NCBI GenBank assembly: GCA_965243755.1
Contig: CBDEVW010000003.1
Span: 1,860,001-1,924,000 of the forward strand
From: JANSWY01 sp965243755
GTDB lineage: Bacteria; Bacteroidota; Bacteroidia; Cytophagales; Cyclobacteriaceae
DNA length: 64,000 nucleotides
Direction of reading: 5' to 3'
Positions 8,249 to 16,865 of this stretch are shown piece by piece. The notes under the pieces are model-generated. The model saw only the letters and a program-made list of their open reading frames with translations. It made no database searches and was not told the origin of the DNA. Position 1 is the stretch's first letter. Each line of letters opens with the position of its first letter. The position numbers and the translations under genes were made by a program.

Positions 8249-10795
8249 CTACCAGCTTGCCTGCATTTCCTGATATAGATCGAGAAGTCTCTCATCTGCC
8301 TCATTATCAATTATTTCCTTTAGCAATTCATCCAGTTCACCCGTCTCATTAAGTATTGAAATAGTTTGAAATGCCGCATAGCGTACAAGATAACTTTGAT
8401 CGTTTTTCGCAAGATGCTCGATCACCGGAAGAATTCTCTCTCTGGACTGATCAGCATTGTTGAAGATAAACTCAGCAAAATATTGCATCAGGAAGAATAG
8501 ATTATTCCCTTCAACCATTTCAATCTTATCCAGGTACCAGTCCAAATCATCAATATTGTTCCTTCTATTGACGTAATCTGCTGTAGGGAGTAATATGTCA
8601 ATCTGTGTTTCGGCTAACAGCGGTTCGAAATATTGTGCTTTGTCTTCGATATTCAACTCCAGTAGTCCCTCCAACGCTACTCCCTGAACACTATAGGCCT
8701 CATCTTCAATAGCTGCTAACACTTCGCTTTTGTATTGATCTACATCATAGATAGTAAGCGCATATAATGCTCCAGCCCTCAACTCGGAAATTGAGTCTTG
8801 CAAAAACTGGTATACTCGATCTTGTATTTGCGGTTGTGATAAATATTCAGGAATACTCTGTAAAAATTCCAGAGCCAGGCTTCTGATTCTGAATGACGAA
8901 TCCTCGAGGGCAACCTCAACGGCTTTAGTTGTGTATTCGGTATCTTCAGATTGTGCCAATGCAACGAACGCTTCATATCTACCAATCAGATTGTCACATT
9001 CTTTAAGTTGAAAGAGAAAATGGTCGAGTGGTTTCTCATGGATAATCTCACCTACCAATTGGAACTCACTGTCCACAATTATCAAATCAGGATTAGACGG
9101 GAAAGGAATTGCAAGTTCTTCAATCACATCTTCCATGACCAATGGATATCTCATCAGCTTTTCTCCCAAATAAATGTCAATATACATGGGCAATTTGTAC
9201 AATGGTAACTTATCAAGATCCTGTACCTGCTCAATTGTAATGTAAAGTGTATCCTCTTCAAATTTATCCGCTACTTTCAGCAGCGGATGACCGGCTTCCA
9301 TAAACCACTGATTGAAAAACCAATTGAGGTCTTCTCCGGTTACTTTTTCGAACGCTAACCGTAGATTATGTATCTCAACTGATTGATATTTATTTTGATT
9401 GAGGTAATATTTGATCGACTCAAAAAACGCTTCATCTCCAAGGTAACTCTTCAGCATCCGCAGAATCAGGCCTCCCTTCGCATAGGAATGATTATCAAAC
9501 ATATCTTCCCTGTCGTCATAGTAGAACCTGATCAGGTTGACCATCTTGTCCTCAGCTTCCTGGAGATAAGCATCTTTTTCCAGCATTGCATGATAATTGC
9601 CCTCATCCTGTCCATACTTATGTGATATCCATAGGTATTCGCCGAAATTAGCAAAGCTCTCATTCATTGGAAGATTGGACCATGATTCACAGGTCACCAG
9701 GTTTCCAAACCACTGATGCATTAATTCATGCGCAATAATGTAATCCCAGTTTTCATCCAGCAACTCCTTGTCGGTCATTCTAAGATCGTCCATGAATACT
9801 GAAGCTGTTGTATTCTCCATTGCCCCTGAAACAAAGTCCCTGACGATGATCTGGTTGTATGTGCCCCATGGATAATCTACACCAAGTGTTTTTTCAAAAT
9901 ACTGCAGCATTTCAGGAGTATTCCCAAATATACTTTTTGCATACTGACCATAACCTTTTTCGATGTAGTACTTCAAAGGGATTTCTTCCGATGAGTCCTC
10001 CACAACATCAAATTGTCCCACTGCTATCATGGTCAGGTACGGAGCATGTGGCTTTGATAATTTCCAGTGATCGGTTCTTTGACCATTTGAAGACCTGACG
10101 GATGAAATTAGAATTCCATTTGACAAGGTGGTCATTGAATCCGGTACTGTCAATATGATTTCCTGGGTACATCTCTCATTGGGTGCATCAATTGTGGGGA
10201 ACCACGCTGAGTTGGCCTCTGTCTCTCCCTGGGTCCAGATCTGAGTAGGTTTATGGGCATCTTCTCCCCTGGGGTTAATGAAGTACAGTCCTTTGTCAGC
10301 AGTAATAGCCTCACTGCCGTTAATCACCCTTTCATTTGGTTTTGCCGTGTAATTGATGATTAAGTCTAATTCTTCATTTCTGCTGTATTTTTTATCCAGA
10401 TCTATATAAAGTACATCATTGGGGTACTCGTAGTTGAGATCGATGGTATCAAGTCCATCCACTTTGGCAATTCTGGACACCTCAAATCCTTTAGCATCCA
10501 AAACCAAAGTCTCTTGTTCGTAGAAATACGGTTTTAGTTTAAGATGTGCTTTACCCAGGACATGTTGGTTGTCCCAATCGAATGCAATTACCAGTCTCGT
10601 GTGTAACAAATCAAATACCCTTGATTCAGAAGCCTGATAGTCTTTTATCGGATGGTAGTTTACAGTATCAACAAAAACAATGTCTGTAGATTCCTGACCG
10701 CTTTCAGAAACTGACGAATCATCAGTTGGCACCTGGCTTGTCTTACAGGCCATTAACCCCAACGCCAATCCAAATAAGGCTGCTCTCGATTGCAT
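8249..10795 (-). CDS. M1-family aminopeptidase, lipoprotein, with C-terminal HEAT-like repeats
   Basis: Zinc aminopeptidase of the M1 (aminopeptidase N) family, which removes N-terminal residues from peptides. The substrate motif GAMEN is at 324-328. The zinc site is HELMH (H356, E357, H360), with the third ligand E379 exactly 18 residues later. The N-terminus is hydrophobic and ends in a lipobox (LMAC, Cys17), so the mature enzyme is probably anchored in an outer or periplasmic-facing membrane. After the peptidase domain, about residues 600-848 are helical repeats rich in alternating hydrophobic and acidic residues, consistent with HEAT repeats. The gene is monocistronic and diverges from the biotin carrier gene. 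Confidence 0.92.
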   Translation of the reverse strand: MQSRAALFGLALGLMACKTSQVPTDDSSVSESGQESTDIVFVDTVNYHPIKDYQASESRVFDLLHTRLVIAFDWDNQHVLGKAHLKLKPYFYEQETLVLDAKGFEVSRIAKVDGLDTIDLNYEYPNDVLYIDLDKKYSRNEELDLIINYTAKPNERVINGSEAITADKGLYFINPRGEDAHKPTQIWTQGETEANSAWFPTIDAPNERCTQEIILTVPDSMTTLSNGILISSVRSSNGQRTDHWKLSKPHAPYLTMIAVGQFDVVEDSSEEIPLKYYIEKGYGQYAKSIFGNTPEMLQYFEKTLGVDYPWGTYNQIIVRDFVSGAMENTTASVFMDDLRMTDKELLDENWDYIIAHELMHQWFGNLVTCESWSNLPMNESFANFGEYLWISHKYGQDEGNYHAMLEKDAYLQEAEDKMVNLIRFYYDDREDMFDNHSYAKGGLILRMLKSYLGDEAFFESIKYYLNQNKYQSVEIHNLRLAFEKVTGEDLNWFFNQWFMEAGHPLLKVADKFEEDTLYITIEQVQDLDKLPLYKLPMYIDIYLGEKLMRYPLVMEDVIEELAIPFPSNPDLIIVDSEFQLVGEIIHEKPLDHFLFQLKECDNLIGRYEAFVALAQSEDTEYTTKAVEVALEDSSFRIRSLALEFLQSIPEYLSQPQIQDRVYQFLQDSISELRAGALYALTIYDVDQYKSEVLAAIEDEAYSVQGVALEGLLELNIEDKAQYFEPLLAETQIDILLPTADYVNRRNNIDDLDWYLDKIEMVEGNNLFFLMQYFAEFIFNNADQSRERILPVIEHLAKNDQSYLVRYAAFQTISILNETGELDELLKEIIDNEADERLLDLYQEMQASW

Positions 10796-10937
10796 ATAAA
10801 AATAAATTTTAGCGAAGATAATGATATGAAATGAATCCTGTACCTATTTACGATCTCATTCGCAATGCCGCTTTTTTTAATGCAATGCGCTCATCTTTTC
10901 ACAAATAAGGTTTTATTTTGCGAGCAAATAAACAATA

Positions 10938-11423
10938 ATGGAAGCTTCAGTTAACGACAAGACACTCCCCATTCAATTTAATGAGAATGGACAACCCATA
11001 GATCAGGAGGGCAATCCTCTGGACATTGTTGCCATCGATCAAACAAGGTTTAATATCATCAAAGACCACAAAGTTTTCCGGGTAGAAATTCTTTCAGTTG
11101 ATGGAAAAAAATATCAGTTAAAAATAAACGGTAACAATTACGATGTAGCGCTCAAAGACGAGCTCGACCTTACTATGAGCAAAATGGGTATCGATCAGAA
11201 TGCTGGAAATGTAGCTAATGACCTAAAAGCTCCTATGCCTGGTTTAATCCTTGATATTATGGTTAATCCCGGGGACACTATATCAAAAGGTCAGCCTTTA
11301 CTCATCCTTGAAGCCATGAAAATGGAAAATGTCATTAAGTCCCCGGTTGACGGTGTTGTTTCAGACGTGCTGGTAGAGAAAGGAGCCTCGGTGGAAAAAA
11401 ACAAAGTCTTGTGTAGCTTTTAA
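10938..11423 (+). CDS. biotin carboxyl carrier / biotinyl-domain protein
   Basis: A 161-residue protein whose last 75 residues form a biotinyl/lipoyl attachment domain: APMPGLILDIMV, then LEAMKMEN with the biotinylated lysine at K128, about 33 residues from the C-terminus as usual. The N-terminal half resembles the linker/beta domain of acyl-CoA carboxylase carrier subunits found as separate proteins in Bacteroidota. It would carry CO2 between a biotin carboxylase and a carboxyltransferase; neither is nearby. The biotin ligase birA lies about 9 kb away. Confidence 0.88.
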   Translation: MEASVNDKTLPIQFNENGQPIDQEGNPLDIVAIDQTRFNIIKDHKVFRVEILSVDGKKYQLKINGNNYDVALKDELDLTMSKMGIDQNAGNVANDLKAPMPGLILDIMVNPGDTISKGQPLLILEAMKMENVIKSPVDGVVSDVLVEKGASVEKNKVLCSF

Positions 11424-11436
11424 AAAATAGAATCCT

Positions 11437-11465
11437 TTTGTTGCTGCATAGATATTTTATATTTG
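11437..11465 (+). promoter_or_regulatory. promoter of pyrH-frr
   Basis: TATATTTG (11458-11465) matches TAnnTTTG exactly, with TTTG at 11437-11440 after a 17-bp spacer, slightly shorter than the usual 19. It lies 28 bp before the pyrH ATG. Confidence 0.6.
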
Positions 11466-11493
11466 TACGATTTATACATTTTAAAACCTACTG

Positions 11494-12198
11494 ATGAAAT
11501 ACAAAAGAATACTCCTCAAGTTAAGTGGAGAAGCACTCATGGGTGACCAGCAATATGGAATTGATTCTGACCGACTGGCACAATATGCTAAAGAAATCAA
11601 AAGAGTGCATGAAGAGGGATTGGAAATTGCCATTGTTATTGGCGGGGGAAACATTTTTAGAGGAGTACAGGCATCAAGTGTAGGAATTGACAGGGTTCAG
11701 GGCGACTACATGGGCATGTTGGCAACAGTGATCAACGCCATGGCCTTACAAAGTTCTCTTGAAAAATATGGCATGTACACCCGTCTGATGTCAGGAATAA
11801 ATATGGATCAGGTGTGTGAGCCATTTATTAGAAGAAGAGCAGTTAGGCACCTGGAAAAAGGACGGATTGTGATTTTTGGAGCTGGAACAGGAAATCCATA
11901 CTTCACTACTGATTCCACGGCCAGTTTGAGAGCCATTGAAATTGAAGCGGAAGTGGTCTTGAAAGGAACACGAGTAGATGGTGTTTACAGTGCTGATCCT
12001 GAGAAAGATCCTGAGGCAACTAAATTTGCGAACATCAGTTTTCAGGAGGTTTATGAGAAGGGATTGAATGTAATGGATATGACAGCCTTCACGCTTTGCC
12101 AGGAAAACAAACTGCCAATTATCGTATTTGACATGAATAAGCCAGGTAACCTGGCCAGAATTATAGAAGGAGAAAGTGTAGGAACATTAATACAATAA
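11494..12198 (+). CDS. pyrH: uridylate kinase (UMP kinase)
   Basis: Phosphorylates UMP to UDP in pyrimidine nucleotide synthesis; a bacterial hexameric amino acid kinase-fold enzyme. The 234-residue protein has the N-terminal LLKLSGEALMG, the GGGNIFRG nucleotide-binding loop, the FGAGTGNPYFTTDS segment that contacts nucleotide, and the KGTRVDGVYSADP loop. It is followed after 13 bp by frr, a widely conserved pair. Confidence 0.96.
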   Translation: MKYKRILLKLSGEALMGDQQYGIDSDRLAQYAKEIKRVHEEGLEIAIVIGGGNIFRGVQASSVGIDRVQGDYMGMLATVINAMALQSSLEKYGMYTRLMSGINMDQVCEPFIRRRAVRHLEKGRIVIFGAGTGNPYFTTDSTASLRAIEIEAEVVLKGTRVDGVYSADPEKDPEATKFANISFQEVYEKGLNVMDMTAFTLCQENKLPIIVFDMNKPGNLARIIEGESVGTLIQ

Positions 12199-12211
12199 CC
12201 AAAAAAAAACA

Positions 12212-12775
12212 ATGGAAGAAGAAATACAGATGTATTTGGATGAAGCCAATGAATTGATGGATAAAGCGGTTTCACATGCCAATCAGGAACTGTCCAAAAT
12301 CCGTGCTGGAAAAGCTATGCCCAATATGCTGGATGGGTTAATGGTTGAATACTATGGCAATCCTACTCCACTGAATCAAGTGGCTAGTGTTACTACACCT
12401 GACGCCCGAACACTGGTAGTTAAACCATGGGAAAAAAGCTCCATTCCTGAAATAGAAAAAGCCATCATCAATAGTGACCTGGGGCTTAATCCTCAGAATG
12501 ACGGTGAAATTGTAAGGATAAACATCCCTATGCTTACAGAAGAAAGAAGAATAACACTTGTAAAGCAAGCAAAAGGGGAAGCTGAGAACGGAAAGATCAG
12601 TATTCGAAATGTAAGAAAGGACACTAACGATTCCTTAAAAAAATTGCTTAAAGAAGGTTATTCTGAAGATGCGATTAAAAATGCAGAGGAAGAGGTTCAA
12701 AAACTTACCGATAGTCACACTGCTAAAATCGATGAATTATTCCAGAAAAAAGAAAAGGACATCATGACCATCTAA
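12212..12775 (+). CDS. frr: ribosome recycling factor
   Basis: With EF-G it splits the post-termination ribosome. Length of 187 residues is normal. Conserved features include KIRAGKAMPNMLDGLMVEYYG near the start, PLNQVASVTTPDARTLVVKPW, and NPQNDGEIVRINIPMLTEERR in the middle. The C-terminal part is the long helical bundle. It is cotranscribed with pyrH and convergent with nadD; 10 bp separate the stops. Confidence 0.96.
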   Translation: MEEEIQMYLDEANELMDKAVSHANQELSKIRAGKAMPNMLDGLMVEYYGNPTPLNQVASVTTPDARTLVVKPWEKSSIPEIEKAIINSDLGLNPQNDGEIVRINIPMLTEERRITLVKQAKGEAENGKISIRNVRKDTNDSLKKLLKEGYSEDAIKNAEEEVQKLTDSHTAKIDELFQKKEKDIMTI

Positions 12776-12785
12776 CTGGTCAGCG

Positions 12786-13358
12786 TTATTCATAGAATTT
12801 CTTAGCTCTGATAAGCTCAATCACAGGATCCGGAATTAGGTATTTTGGTGATTTTCCATCCTTGATCATTTTTCTGATCAAAGTAGCTGAAATATCAATT
12901 TCCGGAGCTTCAACCATCTCAGTATTTGCGTACTCTCTGTCGGCCTTTCGTGCATGTGGTCTTGGGTATACTATCAGACCATGATTATCCAGGATGGTTT
13001 GATAATTTTTCCATTTGTGAAAGCTATACAAATTATCTTCTCCAATGATTAACTTAAATTGATGATCAGGGTATTTCTCCGCCAGGTATGCCAATGTATC
13101 CACAGTATAGCTTGGTCGTGGCATATTGAATTCAATATCACTGGCCCTGAAATAATAATCATCCTGAATTGCCGCTCTTACCATGTCCAGGCGATCAAAT
13201 TCATGCAGTAGGTTTTTGTTTTTCTTAAATGGATTTTGTGGAGAAACTATGAACCAGATCTCCTGTAGATCTGTCATTTCCCTGATTACCTGTGCCACCA
13301 CCATGTGCCCCATATGAATGGGGTTAAAACTTCCAAAAAACAGGCCTACCCTCTTCAT
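12786..13358 (-). CDS. nadD: nicotinate-nucleotide adenylyltransferase
   Basis: Transfers AMP from ATP to nicotinate mononucleotide in NAD synthesis. The 190-residue Rossmann-like nucleotidyltransferase has the GSFNPIHMGHM motif at the N-terminus (HxGH-type ATP-binding signature), VSPQNPFKK, and the C-terminal ISATLIRKMI motif. It is the last gene of the sigma/anti-sigma/gmk/nadD run and starts 5 bp after gmk. Confidence 0.95.
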   Translation of the reverse strand: MKRVGLFFGSFNPIHMGHMVVAQVIREMTDLQEIWFIVSPQNPFKKNKNLLHEFDRLDMVRAAIQDDYYFRASDIEFNMPRPSYTVDTLAYLAEKYPDHQFKLIIGEDNLYSFHKWKNYQTILDNHGLIVYPRPHARKADREYANTEMVEAPEIDISATLIRKMIKDGKSPKYLIPDPVIELIRAKKFYE

Positions 13359-13363
13359 TTTCT

Positions 13364-13933
13364 CTAAGCAATAAATTTCTCTATCAACTGCTCGGCTTCT
13401 CTGAATGAATCTTCAAGATTCTTATTAACCAACGCAATATCAAAAAATGGTTCGAATTTCATTTCTTCCTGGGCCTTGCTCAGCCTTATTTCCAGGTCTC
13501 TCTCAGTTTCTGTTTTTCGTTTTTGAAGTCTTTGCTTAAGGGTTTCGAAATCTGGTACTTTCACAAATACCGCAAGAGCATTGTCTCCAAAATATTTCTT
13601 TAATTTCAGGCCCCCTTTCACATCAACATCAAATATTACCACTTTACCCATTGCCCATATTCTTTCCACTTCGGACTTTAGAGTGCCATAGAAATTACCT
13701 CCATAGACTTCTTCCCATTCCACTAGCTCATCCCCTTCAATTTTATCCCTGAATTCCTCCTCTGAAATGAAGTAGTAATGTTCACCATGTCTTTCTACAC
13801 CTTGTCTGGGTTTTCTGGTAGTGGCGGATATGGAAAATTCCAATTGAGGGAATTGCTGATTGAGATGTTGCACTATAGTTGTCTTTCCAGAACCGGATGG
13901 TGCTGAAAATATTATTGCCTTACCTTGTTGCAT
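13364..13933 (-). CDS. gmk: guanylate kinase
   Basis: Phosphorylates GMP to GDP using ATP. The P-loop APSGSGKTT lies at about residues 11-19; GMP-binding residues are in TRKPRQGVERHGEHYYF; the lid region is RKTETERDLEIRL. Length 189 is normal. It lies 9 bp after the small anti-sigma-like gene and 5 bp before nadD. Confidence 0.96.
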   Translation of the reverse strand: MQQGKAIIFSAPSGSGKTTIVQHLNQQFPQLEFSISATTRKPRQGVERHGEHYYFISEEEFRDKIEGDELVEWEEVYGGNFYGTLKSEVERIWAMGKVVIFDVDVKGGLKLKKYFGDNALAVFVKVPDFETLKQRLQKRKTETERDLEIRLSKAQEEMKFEPFFDIALVNKNLEDSFREAEQLIEKFIA

Positions 13934-13942
13934 GAATTCTTA

Positions 13943-14203
13943 TTAAACAGATTGGATGATCTTACTTCTGATGGATTGAACTAATTCTCCTGGAACCTCA
14001 TGCTTATCAATTTTTGATTTGAGTAGTTCCCGAATTTCTTTTTCCAGGTTGTATTCTTCAAAACAAATAATGCAGGAATCGATGTGGGTATTGAGGTATT
14101 CTTCCTCTTCCCGGGACGCTTCGTTATCCAACATTAATCTTAGAATTTCTAAACATTTGTAATATTCGCCACATCCCTTGTCTGAAGAATTTGCCATACT
14201 CAA
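13943..14203 (-). CDS. small zinc-finger anti-sigma factor candidate
   Basis: An 86-residue soluble protein with the H-x3-C-x2-C pattern (HIDSCIIC, about residues 40-47) preceded by an acidic helix, as in the ZAS anti-sigma fold. It has no membrane segment, so it would act in the cytoplasm. It lies immediately downstream of the ECF sigma gene (42-bp gap), which supports a sigma/anti-sigma pair. ATG at 14203 or two codons later are both possible starts. Its specificity and signal are not visible. Confidence 0.7.
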   Translation of the reverse strand: MSMANSSDKGCGEYYKCLEILRLMLDNEASREEEEYLNTHIDSCIICFEEYNLEKEIRELLKSKIDKHEVPGELVQSIRSKIIQSV

Positions 14204-14245
14204 TTGGTATAAGGTGATTAAATAATCGACAAATAAAAATAAAAT

Positions 14246-14860
14246 CTATTTATAACCCATGCTTCGGGCGTAAGAACTCAATTTTTCTTTCAACAAATTT
14301 CTTGCTCTGTGTAATCTGGATCTCACTGTTCCAATAGGTATATCCAGTATCTTAGCCATTTCTTCATAAGTGAACCCTTCCAGATCACAAAGAATAATCA
14401 CCGTCCGAAAATCAATCGCCAGAGAATTGAGGGCATTTGTCACCTCATCTCCCATCATATCCTTCAAAGTCTCAACCCTGAGATCAACGGTGTTCTTTTC
14501 ATCAACATCATCTGAGTTATAATAATTCTCTACTTCCTGATAATCTACCTTAGCAGGTTGTTTACTTTTCTTTCGGAAGTCATTGATGAAGCTATTTTTC
14601 AGTATTCGGAACAACCATGCTTTAGCGTTAGTTCCTCTGTCAAAGGAATTTATGAACCGAAACGCCTTTAAATAAGTGTCCTGAACCAGGTCTTTGGATT
14701 CATCTTCCTCAAATGTTAGGCGATAGGCAAAGTTGTACATGGAATCTATGTGGGGCATAAATTCCTGCTCGAAGATCTGAACTTTTTCATCTTCGCTGTA
14801 TTTATTTCTATAATTCGTAGATTCTGTTTCTTGGTCTTTGGTCATCACAACTGGTCCCAC
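14246..14860 (-). CDS. ECF-type RNA polymerase sigma factor
   Basis: A 204-residue sigma-70 family factor with only regions 2 and 4. Region 2 covers about residues 35-100 (MYNFAYRLTFEEDESKDLVQ, then NAKAWLFRILKNSFINDFRK). Region 4 covers about 135-190 (VIILCDLEGFTYEEMAKILD and the recognition helix GTVRSRLHRARNLLKEKL). A second ATG five codons in (MTKDQETES) is an equally plausible start. It heads an operon with its likely anti-sigma factor, gmk and nadD. No TAnnTTTG element is visible upstream, so it may be autoregulated. Confidence 0.9.
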   Translation of the reverse strand: MGPVVMTKDQETESTNYRNKYSEDEKVQIFEQEFMPHIDSMYNFAYRLTFEEDESKDLVQDTYLKAFRFINSFDRGTNAKAWLFRILKNSFINDFRKKSKQPAKVDYQEVENYYNSDDVDEKNTVDLRVETLKDMMGDEVTNALNSLAIDFRTVIILCDLEGFTYEEMAKILDIPIGTVRSRLHRARNLLKEKLSSYARSMGYK

Positions 14861-14955
14861 AATGTCTAGATTAAATATGTACCTACATATACGTCACCTG
14901 TATATAATAGTTTTAGGTTATGTGTTTATTGATGAATGACGCTGATCTATGATAA

Positions 14956-15750
14956 TTATTTTAGATGGGGTAATCTTGTCATGTAGTACCAGCATACTGG
15001 CTGCTTACGATATTCATTGACCAATCTGTGAATGATTTTTTTCTGAAACTTACCAAATGTCAGGAGGTTGACCAATGATTGATCCCAATCAAGTTCAATA
15101 CGAACAGGTAAATCATTCATTGACCTTTTTGACGATTGGATAACCTTAATTTTGTGAGTTGACTCGAATCTACTTTTTAGCAAAGTCCTAATTCCAGGGG
15201 ATAAATGTTCATGTACTTCCACCAGCACATCGGCACGGCACAATTTCGGACAAGCATCCAAATCCAGTAAACTTTTTTCCTCACCTTCAACATCCATGAA
15301 AATCAAAGTTTCTGGTTTTATTGAATCACATAGATCGCTAATAGTGCATTGCCCCCTTACTGAAACCCTATCGCTTATATTATTAATCAAACTAAGCTGA
15401 ATTATGTATTGTTGACCTGATTCCTCTGATTCAAATGCAATTACTTGTGACTGAGGATTCTTCATGGTTAATCCTACGGCATAGTAACCTTCTGCAGCTC
15501 CTATATTCAGGATTAATTTGTATTGTCTTGAATTGATTTCCTGGACCACCTGATGTAATTCTTTTTCATATGTCCCCAGTAATTTTGGAAATAACTTACT
15601 GCCTATACTCTGCTTTAGGTATTTCATTCCGGAAAATGGCCCTATCAACACTTTATTATAACAAGACATCAATTTAGCTGCCTGCGCTTTTGAACTGTAT
15701 CTGTTTGGCAATAGCTTCTTAATTGCTTTTTCGAATTTATTTTTTGCCAT
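14956..15750 (-). CDS. FkbM-like class I SAM methyltransferase (putative)
   Basis: A 264-residue protein with a class I methyltransferase core in its middle: LILNIGAAEGYYAVGLTMK resembles the SAM-binding glycine loop, followed about 20 residues on by VIAFESEESG with an acidic residue at the end of beta-2, and IFMDVEGEEKSLL, reminiscent of the FkbM-type DVEG motif. It overlaps the upstream glycosyltransferase by 14 bp, so a role in methylating a glycan or lipid-linked sugar is likely. No substrate can be assigned. Confidence 0.65.
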   Translation of the reverse strand: MAKNKFEKAIKKLLPNRYSSKAQAAKLMSCYNKVLIGPFSGMKYLKQSIGSKLFPKLLGTYEKELHQVVQEINSRQYKLILNIGAAEGYYAVGLTMKNPQSQVIAFESEESGQQYIIQLSLINNISDRVSVRGQCTISDLCDSIKPETLIFMDVEGEEKSLLDLDACPKLCRADVLVEVHEHLSPGIRTLLKSRFESTHKIKVIQSSKRSMNDLPVRIELDWDQSLVNLLTFGKFQKKIIHRLVNEYRKQPVCWYYMTRLPHLK

Positions 15751-16813
15751 GTTCAGCTTCCATTTGACAGTGTCTCTTCCAATGATTTAAAAGAGCATCT
15801 ATATGTGATCCGATATTCAATTGCTTTATAAGAGGTGCTGTATCCAGATCGAGGTATCTTTTATCCAGTTTTTGGATTTGACTAACCCATTCATTTGGAT
15901 TAAGACTATCGATAACCGTACCATAAGAAGAACTCATTATTTCCTTAGCACCTACATTTGATGAAATAATGGCTTTTGTGCCACATAGAATCGCTTCCGG
16001 TACCACCTGACCAAAAGCTTCATAGTTGGCGGGATGAATGAGGTAATCCACTGCATTGTAAATTTCCCACGTTCTTTCTACATGCCCCAGATATCGCATA
16101 TTATCTTCTTCAAAGCCTATTGGTTTTCCTATTGCGAAAAGCTGATATTGTGGGCCAAGTTTTTTGAAAATCTTTCTCAAAAAGGCAAGACCTTTTCGCT
16201 GGTGACTGGTAGAAACAAATAAAAAATTGAATCGGGTTGGATCAATTCTGTACTCGCGCTGGATTTCCATTATCTCCTCCTTAGGGAGTCTTTGAAACTT
16301 TAAATGATCAACAGGTGGATGCACAACTTTGATCTTATTTTCATTTACATCAAATAAATTGATGATAGATTGCCTGACCATATCAGATGCCGCGATGATC
16401 AAACTGCTATGATCAAATGACAATCTATCAAGATAATATAACCTTTGGCGATACCAATTGCTTCCTTTCACCTTCTGTTTGGACGCGCCATCATAATTTC
16501 CTGCCGCAATTGTTATGTCACTTCCACCTGTTCTCCCCATCGATATAACGATGTTGTTGTCAAGTTGCTTCTTCCGTTGTATGGCTACTCTTTTTGCAAA
16601 CCTTATCTTCCTGAGATTTCGGGTTGGAGTGAATCCCAATGAAATCCTCTTGTAATCAACATCATCCAGGAAGTGATAATTCTTTTCACAGGACCCATAA
16701 ATAACTTCAATCTGAAAGCCTCGACTAAGAAATTCATTGAGATAATTATGGAACCTGGTTTCGATCCCACCTTTATTGCTTAATAAGTATTTGACAATGA
16801 CTATTTTTGACAT
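15737..16813 (-). CDS. glycosyltransferase family 4
   Basis: A 358-residue GT-B fold protein. The N-terminal acceptor domain begins IVIVKYLLSNKGGIETRFHNYL with the usual GGxE motif. The C-terminal domain carries NFLFVSTSHQRKGL and ultimately VDYLIHPANYEAFGQVVPEA, the EX7E-type donor signature. It probably transfers a nucleotide-activated hexose in LPS core or another surface glycan. It diverges from the next GT4 gene and overlaps the FkbM-like gene. Confidence 0.85.
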   Translation of the reverse strand: MSKIVIVKYLLSNKGGIETRFHNYLNEFLSRGFQIEVIYGSCEKNYHFLDDVDYKRISLGFTPTRNLRKIRFAKRVAIQRKKQLDNNIVISMGRTGGSDITIAAGNYDGASKQKVKGSNWYRQRLYYLDRLSFDHSSLIIAASDMVRQSIINLFDVNENKIKVVHPPVDHLKFQRLPKEEIMEIQREYRIDPTRFNFLFVSTSHQRKGLAFLRKIFKKLGPQYQLFAIGKPIGFEEDNMRYLGHVERTWEIYNAVDYLIHPANYEAFGQVVPEAILCGTKAIISSNVGAKEIMSSSYGTVIDSLNPNEWVSQIQKLDKRYLDLDTAPLIKQLNIGSHIDALLNHWKRHCQMEAEHGKK

Positions 16814-16865
16814 GCCATGGAATTACCTGGTGCATGCAAATATTTGACTTTTAATGTAGAAAAGC

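Noticed and set aside
12770..12786. Bidirectional terminator between frr and nadD
   Set aside because: TGACC/GGTCA gives only a 5-bp stem and neither side has a T-tract.
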